Below, one piece after another: positions 1 through 6,593 of a stretch of DNA of 9,359 nt. Location of the stretch: positions 1-9,359 of the forward strand of contig JAJYTJ010000143.1 in the NCBI GenBank assembly GCA_021793115.1. The letters run 5' to 3'. This DNA is from Actinomycetes bacterium (GTDB taxonomy: Bacteria > Actinomycetota > Actinomycetes > Actinomycetales > Cellulomonadaceae). Both the position numbers and the translations under genes were made by a program. The notes beneath the pieces are model-generated. The model was not told where the DNA came from. It made no database searches and saw only the letters and a list, made by a program, of their open reading frames with translations. Every line of letters begins with the position of its first letter. Positions within the stretch are counted from its first letter, which is position 1.

Positions 1-107
1 CTTCATCGAACCTTGACCGAAACGCAACGGGTCTCGCAGGGCGGCGGCCCGAGGATCGACAGCGGTGCCGGTCCGCCAGGCTGCGCCGCCTTCAGATCGG
101 AGACATC
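1..107. other. Left-edge sequence, possible end of an upstream gene
   Basis: No gene can be assigned here. On the + strand one frame is open from the left edge to a TGA at 109-111, which would overlap the GTG start of the next gene as GTGA. A second frame stops early at 14-16 after the residues FIEP. Either could be the tail of an upstream gene cut by the window edge, and the sequence alone does not decide between them. The stretch ends in a GGAG (99-102) that serves as ribosome binding site for the gene starting at 108. Confidence 0.3.
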
Positions 108-410
108 GTGACAGCCCCCTCAGGCACAGTGCAGGTGACGATCGTGCCCGCCGAGGCGTGCCACTTCTGCGAGGACGCCGAGCAGGCCCTGGCCGAACTC
201 GCGGGCACGTTCACATTCCACCTCGAGCACGTCCCGGCCGAGACCGCACAAGGCCGGCAGCTCATCGCAGTGCACCGGCCCGCACTGACCCCGCTGGTGC
301 TCGTCGACGGGGAGTACTTCAGCGCCGGCCGATTGCCTCGCAAGAAGCTCGTCCAGCTGCTCACCGAGCGAGGCGCACGGCGGCAGGCGGTGAGCGTCGA
401 TGGGGCCTGA
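108..410 (+). CDS. Glutaredoxin-like / thioredoxin-fold protein (CHFC)
   Basis: This is a 100-residue cytoplasmic protein with no signal peptide or membrane segment. It has a beta-strand followed by a redox motif C18-H-F-C21, then a TP pair (T61-P62) before a VLVDG strand. That is the usual place of the cis-proline in glutaredoxin-like thioredoxin folds. The likely role is thiol-disulfide exchange, perhaps handing electrons to the membrane carrier encoded next. The GTG start at 108 is chosen because GGAG lies at 99-102, five bases upstream, and the fold begins a few residues in. Its stop overlaps the next gene by 11 bp, which implies co-translation. The physiological partner is inferred from gene order. 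The fold and CxxC motif are directly visible. Confidence 0.85.
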   Translation: MTAPSGTVQVTIVPAEACHFCEDAEQALAELAGTFTFHLEHVPAETAQGRQLIAVHRPALTPLVLVDGEYFSAGRLPRKKLVQLLTERGARRQAVSVDGA

Positions 411-1380
411 CCTGCTGACCACGGGCAGCGTCGCCGCCGCGTTCCTGGCCGGCGGCGTGGCGCTGTTCGCGCCGTGCTGCATCGTCTTCCTGGCGCCCAG
501 CTACCTCGCCGCCGCCGTCAAGAGCCGCCGCTGGCGGCTGCTGCCACTGACCTTCGTCTTCGCCGCCGGCCTCGCCCTGGTGCTCCTGCCGCTCACGCTG
601 GGGGCGAGCCTGCTGGCCGGCGCGATCGCGCGGTTCCATGCGCCGCTCTACTACGCGGGCGGCGCGCTCATGATTGGCCTGGCAGTCCTCGCGCTGTCCG
701 GACGGATGTGGTCCCTGCCCTCCTTCGTCCGCGCCCCGGACACCACCCGGGCCGACAGCGCGAGCTTCTTCGCCCTCGGCGTGTTCTCCGGCATCGCCTC
801 CTCGTGCTGCGCGCCCGTGCTCGTCGGCATCATGACGCTCTCGGCGCTGTCGGCGAGTCCCGTCGGTGGGACCGTCCTGGGCCTGGCCTACGTGTTCGGC
901 ATGGCGTTCCCGCTGTTCGCCATGGCCCTGCTCTGGGACAAGGCCCGCCTCAACGAGCGCCGCTTCCTGCGCGCCAAGGTGGTGCGCCTCCGCGTCGCCG
1001 GGCGCCTGGTGGTGACCAACACCGTCAATCTCGCCGTCGCCATCGGCTTCACCGCGATGGGCATCGCCATCATCGCGCTGGCTAACCAGAAGAACATGGA
1101 CCGCGGCACTGCGGTCCAGACCTGGTTCACCGAACGGCTGACCAGCGTGTTCCTGCGCATCCAGGAGTGGGCCTCGCCCGTGCCCGAGGTCCTCCAGGCC
1201 CTCCTCCTGTTCGTCGTCGTCGCCGGGCTGGTCGCGGCCACGCTCACAGGCCGGCGCCGCGGGGTCGTCGCCCGCGCCCCCAAGGACGACGACCCCGCGG
1301 TTGCCTCGAACACCGCGCCTGGCGCCGTCGTGGGCGACGCCGCCACCTCCGACCCGACCTCATCGAGGACCGCATCATGA
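400..1380 (+). CDS. CcdA/DsbD-family transmembrane thiol-electron carrier
   Basis: This is a 326-residue polytopic membrane protein. Hydrophobic segments fall near residues 8-35, 48-75, 83-100, 122-150, 155-178, 208-228 and 265-283. The family hallmark is a cysteine in the first and fourth membrane segments. Here these are APCC (C26-C27) and SSCCAP (C136-C137), each a double cysteine rather than the usual single one. Proteins of this family take electrons from cytoplasmic thioredoxin or glutaredoxin and pass them to extracytoplasmic thioredoxin-like proteins. That fits the flanking glutaredoxin-like and membrane-anchored redoxin genes. The ATG at 400 is preceded by GGTGAG at 389-394. The seventh segment and a polar tail (from about residue 284, acidic and alanine/threonine-rich) extend beyond the typical six-helix CcdA core. 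The stop overlaps the next start (ATGA). Confidence 0.85.
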   Translation: MGPDLLTTGSVAAAFLAGGVALFAPCCIVFLAPSYLAAAVKSRRWRLLPLTFVFAAGLALVLLPLTLGASLLAGAIARFHAPLYYAGGALMIGLAVLALSGRMWSLPSFVRAPDTTRADSASFFALGVFSGIASSCCAPVLVGIMTLSALSASPVGGTVLGLAYVFGMAFPLFAMALLWDKARLNERRFLRAKVVRLRVAGRLVVTNTVNLAVAIGFTAMGIAIIALANQKNMDRGTAVQTWFTERLTSVFLRIQEWASPVPEVLQALLLFVVVAGLVAATLTGRRRGVVARAPKDDDPAVASNTAPGAVVGDAATSDPTSSRTAS

Positions 1381-2009
1381 CCTCCGGATCAGCCATCAAG
1401 CGCGCCAGGGAACGCCAGGAGATCCTCGACGAGATCAAAGCCAGACAGCACGCAGCACGGCGCAAGCGCCGCATCCTCGTCCGCTCGCTCAGCCTCGGTC
1501 TCCTGCTGGCAGTCGTCGCCCTCGTCAGCTGGGCACTGATCACCTCCAAGCCCAAGCAGGACACCGCCACCCGCGTCGCCCCCGACTTCACACTGTCCGA
1601 CACCGCCGGGGTCACTCACACCCTGTCGGCGGAGCGCGGCCACCCGGTCCTGCTGTACTTCTCCGAGGGCGCCGGCTGCCAGTCCTGCATCGTCCAGCAG
1701 GCGCAGGACGAGAAGGAACCCGGCTTCGCCGCCGCCGGCATCACGGTCTGGCCGATCGTCATGGACAAGGCCGCCGACATCACGCAGGCCGCCGCCGCCG
1801 CTGGCGCCAAGACCCCGTTCCTGCTCGACGACGGCACCGTCTCCAGGGAGTACGGCACCCTCGGCACCGGCATGCACGCCGATCTGCCGGGCCATGGATT
1901 CGTGCTCGTCGACGCGTCAGGCAAGCAGGTGTGGAAGGGCGACTACCCGTCGATGTGGATCGACCCCAAGCAGCTGCTCACCATCGTCAAGGGCAAGCTC
2001 GGCCTGTAG
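1377..2009 (+). CDS. Membrane-anchored redoxin (TlpA/AhpC-TSA-like, CQSC)
   Basis: This is a 210-residue protein. A basic N-terminal cytoplasmic stretch (residues 1-33) is followed by one membrane helix (about 34-55) and an extracytoplasmic thioredoxin-fold redoxin domain (about 66-208). The APDFTL entry to the fold and the active site C101-Q-S-C104 after LLYFSEGAG are clear. The usual cis-proline is not obvious: the equivalent strand reads GHGFVLVD. The likely role is an outward-facing disulfide reductase fed by the adjacent CcdA-like carrier. I chose ATG 1377, not the longer arginine-rich extension upstream. It overlaps the preceding stop by 4 bp, has GAGGA at 1365-1369, and gives a normal topology. 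The target protein is unknown. Peroxidase activity is possible but not shown. Confidence 0.82.
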   Translation: MTSGSAIKRARERQEILDEIKARQHAARRKRRILVRSLSLGLLLAVVALVSWALITSKPKQDTATRVAPDFTLSDTAGVTHTLSAERGHPVLLYFSEGAGCQSCIVQQAQDEKEPGFAAAGITVWPIVMDKAADITQAAAAAGAKTPFLLDDGTVSREYGTLGTGMHADLPGHGFVLVDASGKQVWKGDYPSMWIDPKQLLTIVKGKLGL

Positions 2010-2022
2010 GCCGCGGCCGACC

Positions 2023-2814
2023 ATGCGACCCATCCTGTTCTCCTTCCTGGGCATCCACGTCCAGTCCTACGGGCTCAGCAAGGCCCTGGCCGCGTTGGTC
2101 GCCGCATGGCTGCTCGGCCGCTCCTTCCGGCGGGGCGGACTCAAGGACGACGACGCCTACTCCCTCGTCATCTGGGCGACCATCTGGGGCTTCGTCGGCG
2201 GGAAGATCTACTTCCTGCTCGAACACACCGACCAGTTCTCGTGGCACCACCTCGGTGGCGCCGGGTTCACCTGGTACGGCGGGCTCATCGGCGGCATCGC
2301 GGCGTTCCTGGTCATCATCCGGCGACGGCACCTGCCCGCGGCGCTCGTCATCGACTCCGCCGCCATCCCACTGACGCTGGCCTACGGCATCGGCCGGATC
2401 GGATGCTGGCTGGCCGGTGACGGCACGTACGGCAAGCCCACATCGCTGCCCTGGGGCGAAGCGTTCCCGAACGGCGTGGTGCCTACCGTCGTGCGCGTGC
2501 ACCCCACACCGCTCTACGAGTTCCTCGCCGCACTGGTGATGGCCGCGATCCTCTGGGCGCTGCAGCGCCACACACGGCCACCGCTCGAGATCCTCGGCGC
2601 CTACCTCATCCTCTCGGGGACATCACGGTTCTTCGTCGAGATCCTCCGGATCAACACACGCGTCCTGCTCGGTCTGACCCAGCCACAGCTGTGGGGGCTC
2701 GCCAGCGTCATCGTCGGCGCCGCGATCATCGTCCGAGGGCGCTTGCGGTCGCGCAACGCCCCGGGCGCACCGGAGATCGTGGCCCCTCCGGCCCAGAACC
2801 TCGCCGGGGCTTGA
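2023..2814 (+). CDS. lgt: Lgt-family prolipoprotein diacylglyceryl transferase, divergent paralog
   Basis: This is a 263-residue, about seven-helix membrane protein, normal in length for Lgt. The family enzyme moves diacylglycerol from phosphatidylglycerol to the lipobox cysteine of prolipoproteins. Visible Lgt landmarks are SYG near residue 16, WYGGLIGG (84-91), YGIGRIG (121-127), HPTPLYE (160-166) and SRFFVE (201-206). The arginines matching E. coli R143 and R239 are kept (R125, R202). The catalytic-region histidine of the HGG motif is Y85, and the asparagine of GRIGN is C128, so this is not a standard housekeeping Lgt. It starts 13 bp after the redoxin stop with no strong ribosome binding site, suggesting coupled translation. 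It may lipidate a protein of this island, or it may have taken another role. The family call is firm and the activity is uncertain. Confidence 0.85.
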   Translation: MRPILFSFLGIHVQSYGLSKALAALVAAWLLGRSFRRGGLKDDDAYSLVIWATIWGFVGGKIYFLLEHTDQFSWHHLGGAGFTWYGGLIGGIAAFLVIIRRRHLPAALVIDSAAIPLTLAYGIGRIGCWLAGDGTYGKPTSLPWGEAFPNGVVPTVVRVHPTPLYEFLAALVMAAILWALQRHTRPPLEILGAYLILSGTSRFFVEILRINTRVLLGLTQPQLWGLASVIVGAAIIVRGRLRSRNAPGAPEIVAPPAQNLAGA

Positions 2815-2982
2815 TCCGACGTCCACCACACGGCAGACGTCCCGGCGGGACTGAACCACCGGTCCAAACCTGGCCGTTCTCGAACCTGAGGGGGGGACGC
2901 CCTTGTCAGATCCGCACGCCTGGGCCTCGGTCCTCCTAGCCTCGCCGGCGGGCCCCTGGTTCGCCGACTGCTCGATGAGGCG
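2815..2982. other. Convergent intergenic region
   Basis: This 168 bp gap lies between the converging lgt and regulator-rhodanese genes. Four bases after the lgt stop, GACGTC occurs twice (2818-2823 and 2836-2841) and could form a 6-bp stem with a 12-base loop. There is no T-run behind it, so a Rho-independent terminator is possible but weak. A run of seven G lies near 2890-2896. I see no coding sequence or other structure here. Confidence 0.3.
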
Positions 2983-3648
2983 TCACGCGGCCCCTTCGAG
3001 GGCGGCGCTGCCGCGGGCGCGCCACTCGAGGACACCTTCGTCCATCGCCACCGCATCGAAGCCCTGCTCGCGCAGCTGGTGAGCGGCTTGGCGGGCCAGG
3101 CGGCATAGCGCGCCGCGGCAGTAGAGCACGACGGGCTGGCCGGCCGGGATCTCGCCGGTTCGGTCACCGAGGTCGGCGAGCGGGATCGACCAGGCGCCGG
3201 GAAGGTGGCCACCAGCGAACTCGTGAGCTGGACGCACGTCGATGATGGTGGCACCCGAGTCGATCGCCGTGGGCATGATCGTCGAGCGGTCATTCGGCGC
3301 GTCGGCAACGGTCAGGTACCGCTGCGCGATCTCGCGCAGCTGTGGCGAACGCGCCAGGCCAACCCGCGTGGCAGTGACGAACAGCTCGGCCACGTCGTCG
3401 CCGGCCAGCCGGTAGTAGATCTTCGTGCGTTCGCGGCGGGTGCGCACCAGGCTGGCCGCCTTGAGCCGCTGAAGGTGCGCCGAGGTGGTCGTCAGCGCCA
3501 TGCCGGACATCCGTGCCAGGTCCTCGACCGAGTGCTCCCCTTGCGCCAGCAGTTCGAGCAGCTCCAGGCGGCGGCCGTTGCCCAAGGCCTTCACCAGCGT
3601 CGCGAGGACATCGAAGACCTCGGCCTTCGTCGTATTCCCGAGTTTCAT
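2983..3648 (-). CDS. ArsR-family regulator fused to a rhodanese domain
   Basis: This is a 221-residue two-domain protein. Residues 8-100 form an ArsR/SmtB winged helix: LVKALGNGRRLELLELL, then the recognition helix SVEDLARMSGMALTTTSAHLQRL in the 40-62 region, then the wing RRERTKIYYRL. Residues 124-217 form a rhodanese domain with DVRPAHEFAGGHLPGA and the active-site loop C177-R-G-A-L-C182 followed by R183. These two cysteines are the only ones in the protein, so the DNA-binding domain has none of the usual metal-binding cysteines. Signal input is therefore likely through sulfur transfer to, or oxidation of, C177/C182. It is divergent from the DsrE-desulfurase-MFS operon with 23 bp between start codons, and probably represses it and itself. 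The fusion architecture occurs in other bacteria. The ligand is inferred. Confidence 0.88.
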   Translation of the reverse strand: MKLGNTTKAEVFDVLATLVKALGNGRRLELLELLAQGEHSVEDLARMSGMALTTTSAHLQRLKAASLVRTRRERTKIYYRLAGDDVAELFVTATRVGLARSPQLREIAQRYLTVADAPNDRSTIMPTAIDSGATIIDVRPAHEFAGGHLPGAWSIPLADLGDRTGEIPAGQPVVLYCRGALCRLARQAAHQLREQGFDAVAMDEGVLEWRARGSAALEGAA

Positions 3649-3675
3649 GGACTAGAGGATACGGTGAGACCATGA
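3645..3675. promoter_or_regulatory. Shared divergent start region with TCATGG/CCATGA inverted repeat
   Basis: Only 23 bp separate the two start codons. TCATGG at 3645-3650 is a perfect inverted repeat of CCATGA at 3670-3675, so each copy contains one gene's ATG. A second, imperfect dyad pairs CGTAT (3631-3635) with ATACG (3659-3663). AGAGGA (3654-3659) is a possible ribosome binding site for the rightward gene. There is no room for two separate promoters with leaders. At least one transcript must be leaderless or start within the opposite gene. Regulator binding here would control both directions. This is inference from layout. Confidence 0.4.
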
Positions 3676-4025
3676 CGGAGGTACTGATGGTGGTCAACGG
3701 CGCGGCGTACTGCTCGGATGTGACCTACAACGCGGTGCGTCTGGCGGTGACGTTGGCCAAGCGGGACACGGTCGACGTCACCGTGTTCCTCATGGGCGAT
3801 GGTGTGACCGCGGCGATCAGCGGGCAGCAGACCCCGGACGGGTACTACAAGCTGGACCGCATGCTCGGCGGCGTGGCACGCGCGGGCGGCCGGCTCCTGT
3901 GCTGCGGTACGTGCCTGGACGCTCGCGGGATCGGCGAGGCGATGCTGCTGCCCGGGGCGCGGCGTTCGTCGATGGAGGAGCTGGCTGACGTCACCTTGGC
4001 CGCGGACAAGGTGCTGGTGTTCTGA
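3672..4025 (+). CDS. DsrE-family sulfur-carrier-like protein
   Basis: This is a 117-residue soluble protein of the usual length for single-domain DsrE/DsrF-like proteins. It opens with the strand EVLMVVNGAAY, followed by C14, a helix with AVRLAV, and the strand VTVFLMGDGV (37-45). It carries the family signature CCGTCLDARG with C77, C78 and C81. DsrE-type proteins accept persulfide sulfur on a conserved cysteine and hand it on. C78 or C81 is the expected carrier here, fed by the cysteine desulfurase or by the neighbouring rhodanese domain. The ATG at 3672 is chosen over upstream in-frame codons because those lie inside the divergent regulator gene, and the fold begins at residue 3. The stop and the next start share a base (TGATG), giving translational coupling with the desulfurase. 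Confidence 0.85.
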   Translation: MTEVLMVVNGAAYCSDVTYNAVRLAVTLAKRDTVDVTVFLMGDGVTAAISGQQTPDGYYKLDRMLGGVARAGGRLLCCGTCLDARGIGEAMLLPGARRSSMEELADVTLAADKVLVF

Positions 4026-5203
4026 TGGGCACCCTCGTGGCACCCCACCCTGGACTCGAAGGCGGGCCTGTCTACCTGGACTACAACGCCACGACGCCGG
4101 TCGATCCGGCGGTGCTGGCGGCGATGTGGCCCCACCTGGCCAGAGAGTTCGGCAACCCGTCGAGCTCGCACGCCTACGGCCTGACCGCCCACGGCGCTCT
4201 CACCGCCGCTCGCCGGCAAGTCCAGGCGCTGCTCGGCGCAGCGGCCGATTCGTCCCTGGTGTTCACCGGCAGCGGGTCGGAGGCCGACGCGTTGGCGATC
4301 CGGGGCGCGGTGCTCGCCTCACCCCGGTTGGGCCACGGCGCCCGCGTCATCACTCAGGCCACCGAGCACCCGGCGGTGCTGGCGGCCTGCGAGGAGCTGC
4401 GCGAGCTGCACAGCGTGCGCGTGACCGTGCTCCCGGTCGACGCGACTGGGACCGTGGACCCGCAGGCGGTCGAGGACGCCATCGACGAGGACACGGTCCT
4501 GGTGTCGGTGATGCACGCGAACAACGAGACCGGCACGATCCAGCCGATCGCCCAGATCGCCCGGATCGCCCACGCCCACGGCGCGCTGATGCACACCGAC
4601 GCGGCCCAATCCACGGGCAAGATCGCGGTCGACGCGGGCACCCTGGGGGTCGATCTGCTCACGGTCGTCGGTCACAAGGTCTACGCCCCCAAGGGAGTTG
4701 CGGCCCTGTACGTGGCCCCCGGCGTTGCCCTGCGCCCGGTCGTCGGCGGAGGCGGCCAGGAGGGCGGCCTGCGAGCCGGGACGGAGAACGTGCCATACGC
4801 CGTGGGCCTCGGGCGCGCCGCCGAGCTGGCCGTCGCCGCGCTGGCCGCCGGCGAGACGACCCGGCTGGCTGGACTGCGCGACCAGCTGCACGCCCGACTG
4901 GACGAGCTCCTGCCGGGCCGGGTCCACCTCAACGGCCACCCCACCGACCGGCTGCCCAACACCCTGAACCTCAGCATCGACGGTGTCCGCGCCCTCAACG
5001 TGCTCGACCGGCTCGACGGGGCGGCCGTCTCGGCCGGATCGGCCTGCCACTCCGGGCAGGACACGCCCTCCCCGGTCCTCACCGCGATGGGCGTCCCCCG
5101 TCAACAGGCCCTCTCGGCGTTGCGGCTGTCGCTGGGTCGCTGGTCCACGAGCGCAGAGGCCGACCAGGCCGCCGAACGCATTTCGGCCGCCACCCGGGCC
5201 TGA
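4025..5203 (+). CDS. Cysteine desulfurase, NifS/IscS type
   Basis: This 392-residue aminotransferase-class-V enzyme uses pyridoxal phosphate to release sulfur from L-cysteine as an enzyme-bound persulfide plus alanine. Visible landmarks are YLDYNATTP (17-25), FGNPSSSHA (42-50), the TEHPAV histidine (H114), NNETG (166-170), the cofactor residues D192 and Q195, and the Schiff-base lysine K218 in GHKVYAPKG. The persulfide cysteine is C341 in GSACHSG. Length and motifs are complete, so the gene looks functional. No scaffold (IscU/SufU) or ferredoxin gene is beside it. The co-translated DsrE-like protein is the more likely sulfur acceptor, so a dedicated role rather than general Fe-S assembly is inferred. 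Selenocysteine use cannot be excluded. The ATG start overlaps the DsrE stop by one base. Confidence 0.92.
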   Translation: MGTLVAPHPGLEGGPVYLDYNATTPVDPAVLAAMWPHLAREFGNPSSSHAYGLTAHGALTAARRQVQALLGAAADSSLVFTGSGSEADALAIRGAVLASPRLGHGARVITQATEHPAVLAACEELRELHSVRVTVLPVDATGTVDPQAVEDAIDEDTVLVSVMHANNETGTIQPIAQIARIAHAHGALMHTDAAQSTGKIAVDAGTLGVDLLTVVGHKVYAPKGVAALYVAPGVALRPVVGGGGQEGGLRAGTENVPYAVGLGRAAELAVAALAAGETTRLAGLRDQLHARLDELLPGRVHLNGHPTDRLPNTLNLSIDGVRALNVLDRLDGAAVSAGSACHSGQDTPSPVLTAMGVPRQQALSALRLSLGRWSTSAEADQAAERISAATRA

Positions 5204-5220
5204 CACCTGGAGTCGCCACC

Positions 5221-6522
5221 GTGCGACAACGAGATCGTCGACAGCTGATGGATAACGGTCCGGCGGTGCGTCTGGGACTGCGCGAGAACGCCGCGCAGTT
5301 CACGCTCCTGGTCGCCGTCAACGCCCTCGTCGGCGGCATGGTCGGCCAGCAGCAGACCACCCTGCCCCTGCTGGCCGAGCGCACGTTCCACCTGACCGGA
5401 TACGCGTTCATCTTCACCTACGTGGCGGTCTTCGGGATCACGAAGGCCACCACCAACTACGTCGCCGGCGCCCTCGCCGACCGCTTCGGCCGCAAGCCCG
5501 TCCTGGTCGGCGGATGGCTGTTCGCGCTGCCCGTGCCGCTGCTCATCATCGGGGCACCGACCTGGGGATGGGTGGTCCTGGCCAACTTCTTCCTCGGCGT
5601 CAACCAGGGGCTGACCTGGTCCACGACGGTGATGATGAAGGTCGACCTCGTCGGACCCCGCCAACGCGGACTGGCCATGGGCCTGAACGAAGCCTCCGGC
5701 TACGGGGCAGTGGCCCTGACCTCCCTGCTGGCCGGCGACCTGGCCGCCCACTACGGCCTGCGCCCCGCACCGTTCCTGCTGGGCATCGCCTACAGCGTCG
5801 TGGCGCTGGCGATCTCGACGCTGACCATCCGCGAGACGCGCAACCACGCCCGCCTCGAAGCAAGCACCCTGCCGGTCAGCGACGCATCTCGGTGGACCAT
5901 CATCGCCACCACCACGTGGCGCGAACCGGCCCTGTCGGCGGCAAGTCAGGCCGGACTGGTCAACAACCTGAACTTCGGCCTGTCCTGGGGCGTGTTCCCC
6001 CTCCTGTTCGCCACCGCGGGTCTGGGCGTGGCCCAGATCGGCCTGCTCGTCGCGCTCTACCCGGCCGTCTGGGGCGCCGGCCAGCTGCTGACCGGATGGC
6101 TGTCGGACCGATGGGGCCGCAAACCGTTCGTCACGGCCGGCATGCTCGTCCAGGCCGGCGCCCTCGCCGTCATCGCGGCCTCTCGCACGGCCGAGAGATG
6201 GGCCTTCGGGACGGTCGTGCTCGGACTCGGCACCGCGATGGTCTACCCCACCCTCCTGGCCGCCGTCGGCGACGTCGCCCACCCCAGCTGGCGCGGCCAA
6301 GCCATCGGCATCTACCGCGTCTGGCGCGACCTCGGATACGCCGTCGGCGCCCTCCTCGGCGGCCTCGTCGCCGAGGCCCTCGGACTCTCCGCCGCCGTCT
6401 GGGTCGCCGCCGGGTTGTCCCTCGCCAGCGGCCTGACCGTCCTGGCCCGGATGTACGAGACACACCCGCCGAGTGCACCCCGATCGCCGAAGGGTGGGGC
6501 GGGCCGTCCCGCGTCGCACTGA
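5221..6522 (+). CDS. MFS transporter (12-TM exporter-like)
   Basis: This is a 433-residue major facilitator with about 12 membrane helices in two six-helix halves. The classic motif A appears in both halves: GALADRFGRKP after helix 2 and GWLSDRWGRKP after helix 8. GPRQRGLAMGLNEASGYGA marks helices 4-5. The polar loop between halves spans roughly residues 202-235. I prefer GTG 5221, which has GGAG at 5209-5212 eight bases upstream. ATG 5248 in the same frame has no ribosome binding site and would give 424 residues. It lies 17 bp after the desulfurase and is surely in the same operon. The substrate cannot be read from the sequence. Context suggests a sulfur-containing or thiolated metalloid compound, or a toxic anion whose detoxification needs sulfane sulfur. 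The C-terminal tail is proline/glycine-rich. Confidence 0.85.
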   Translation: MRQRDRRQLMDNGPAVRLGLRENAAQFTLLVAVNALVGGMVGQQQTTLPLLAERTFHLTGYAFIFTYVAVFGITKATTNYVAGALADRFGRKPVLVGGWLFALPVPLLIIGAPTWGWVVLANFFLGVNQGLTWSTTVMMKVDLVGPRQRGLAMGLNEASGYGAVALTSLLAGDLAAHYGLRPAPFLLGIAYSVVALAISTLTIRETRNHARLEASTLPVSDASRWTIIATTTWREPALSAASQAGLVNNLNFGLSWGVFPLLFATAGLGVAQIGLLVALYPAVWGAGQLLTGWLSDRWGRKPFVTAGMLVQAGALAVIAASRTAERWAFGTVVLGLGTAMVYPTLLAAVGDVAHPSWRGQAIGIYRVWRDLGYAVGALLGGLVAEALGLSAAVWVAAGLSLASGLTVLARMYETHPPSAPRSPKGGAGRPASH

Positions 6523-6556
6523 CCGGGAGCGCGCCGGAGCCGGCCGACGTGGCTGG

Positions 6557-6591
6557 TTGACGAATTGGTCAGCCATGACTGTATGTTCAGT
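6557..6591 (+). promoter_or_regulatory. Probable cmtR promoter with overlapping operator dyads
   Basis: TTGACG (6557-6562) resembles a -35 box. TATGTT (6582-6587) resembles a -10, with a rather long 19-base spacer; CTGTAT at 6579-6584 gives 16. Transcription would begin close to the GTG start at 6594, giving a leaderless message, which agrees with the absence of a ribosome binding site. Two perfect 4-bp dyads overlap the boxes: GTCA-GCCA-TGAC (6568-6579) and ACTG-TATGTT-CAGT (6578-6591). An ArsR-family repressor bound here would block the -10. The roles are inferred; the repeats are seen directly. Confidence 0.5.
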
Positions 6592-6593
6592 GT

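Noticed and set aside
2818..2841. GACGTC inverted pair as a terminator of the lgt operon
   Set aside because: The stem is only 6 bp, the loop is 12 bases and no T-run follows, so it is noted only as a weak possibility.
4126..5220. Long in-frame extension upstream of the MFS transporter
   Set aside because: It is the shifted-frame shadow of the desulfurase gene, with arginine- and proline-rich nonsense. A GTG with GGAG at proper distance starts the real transporter.
6523..6556. GC-rich GCCGG/CCGGC as a terminator after the MFS gene
   Set aside because: A loop of only two bases between the arms and no T-run make it an unlikely terminator.
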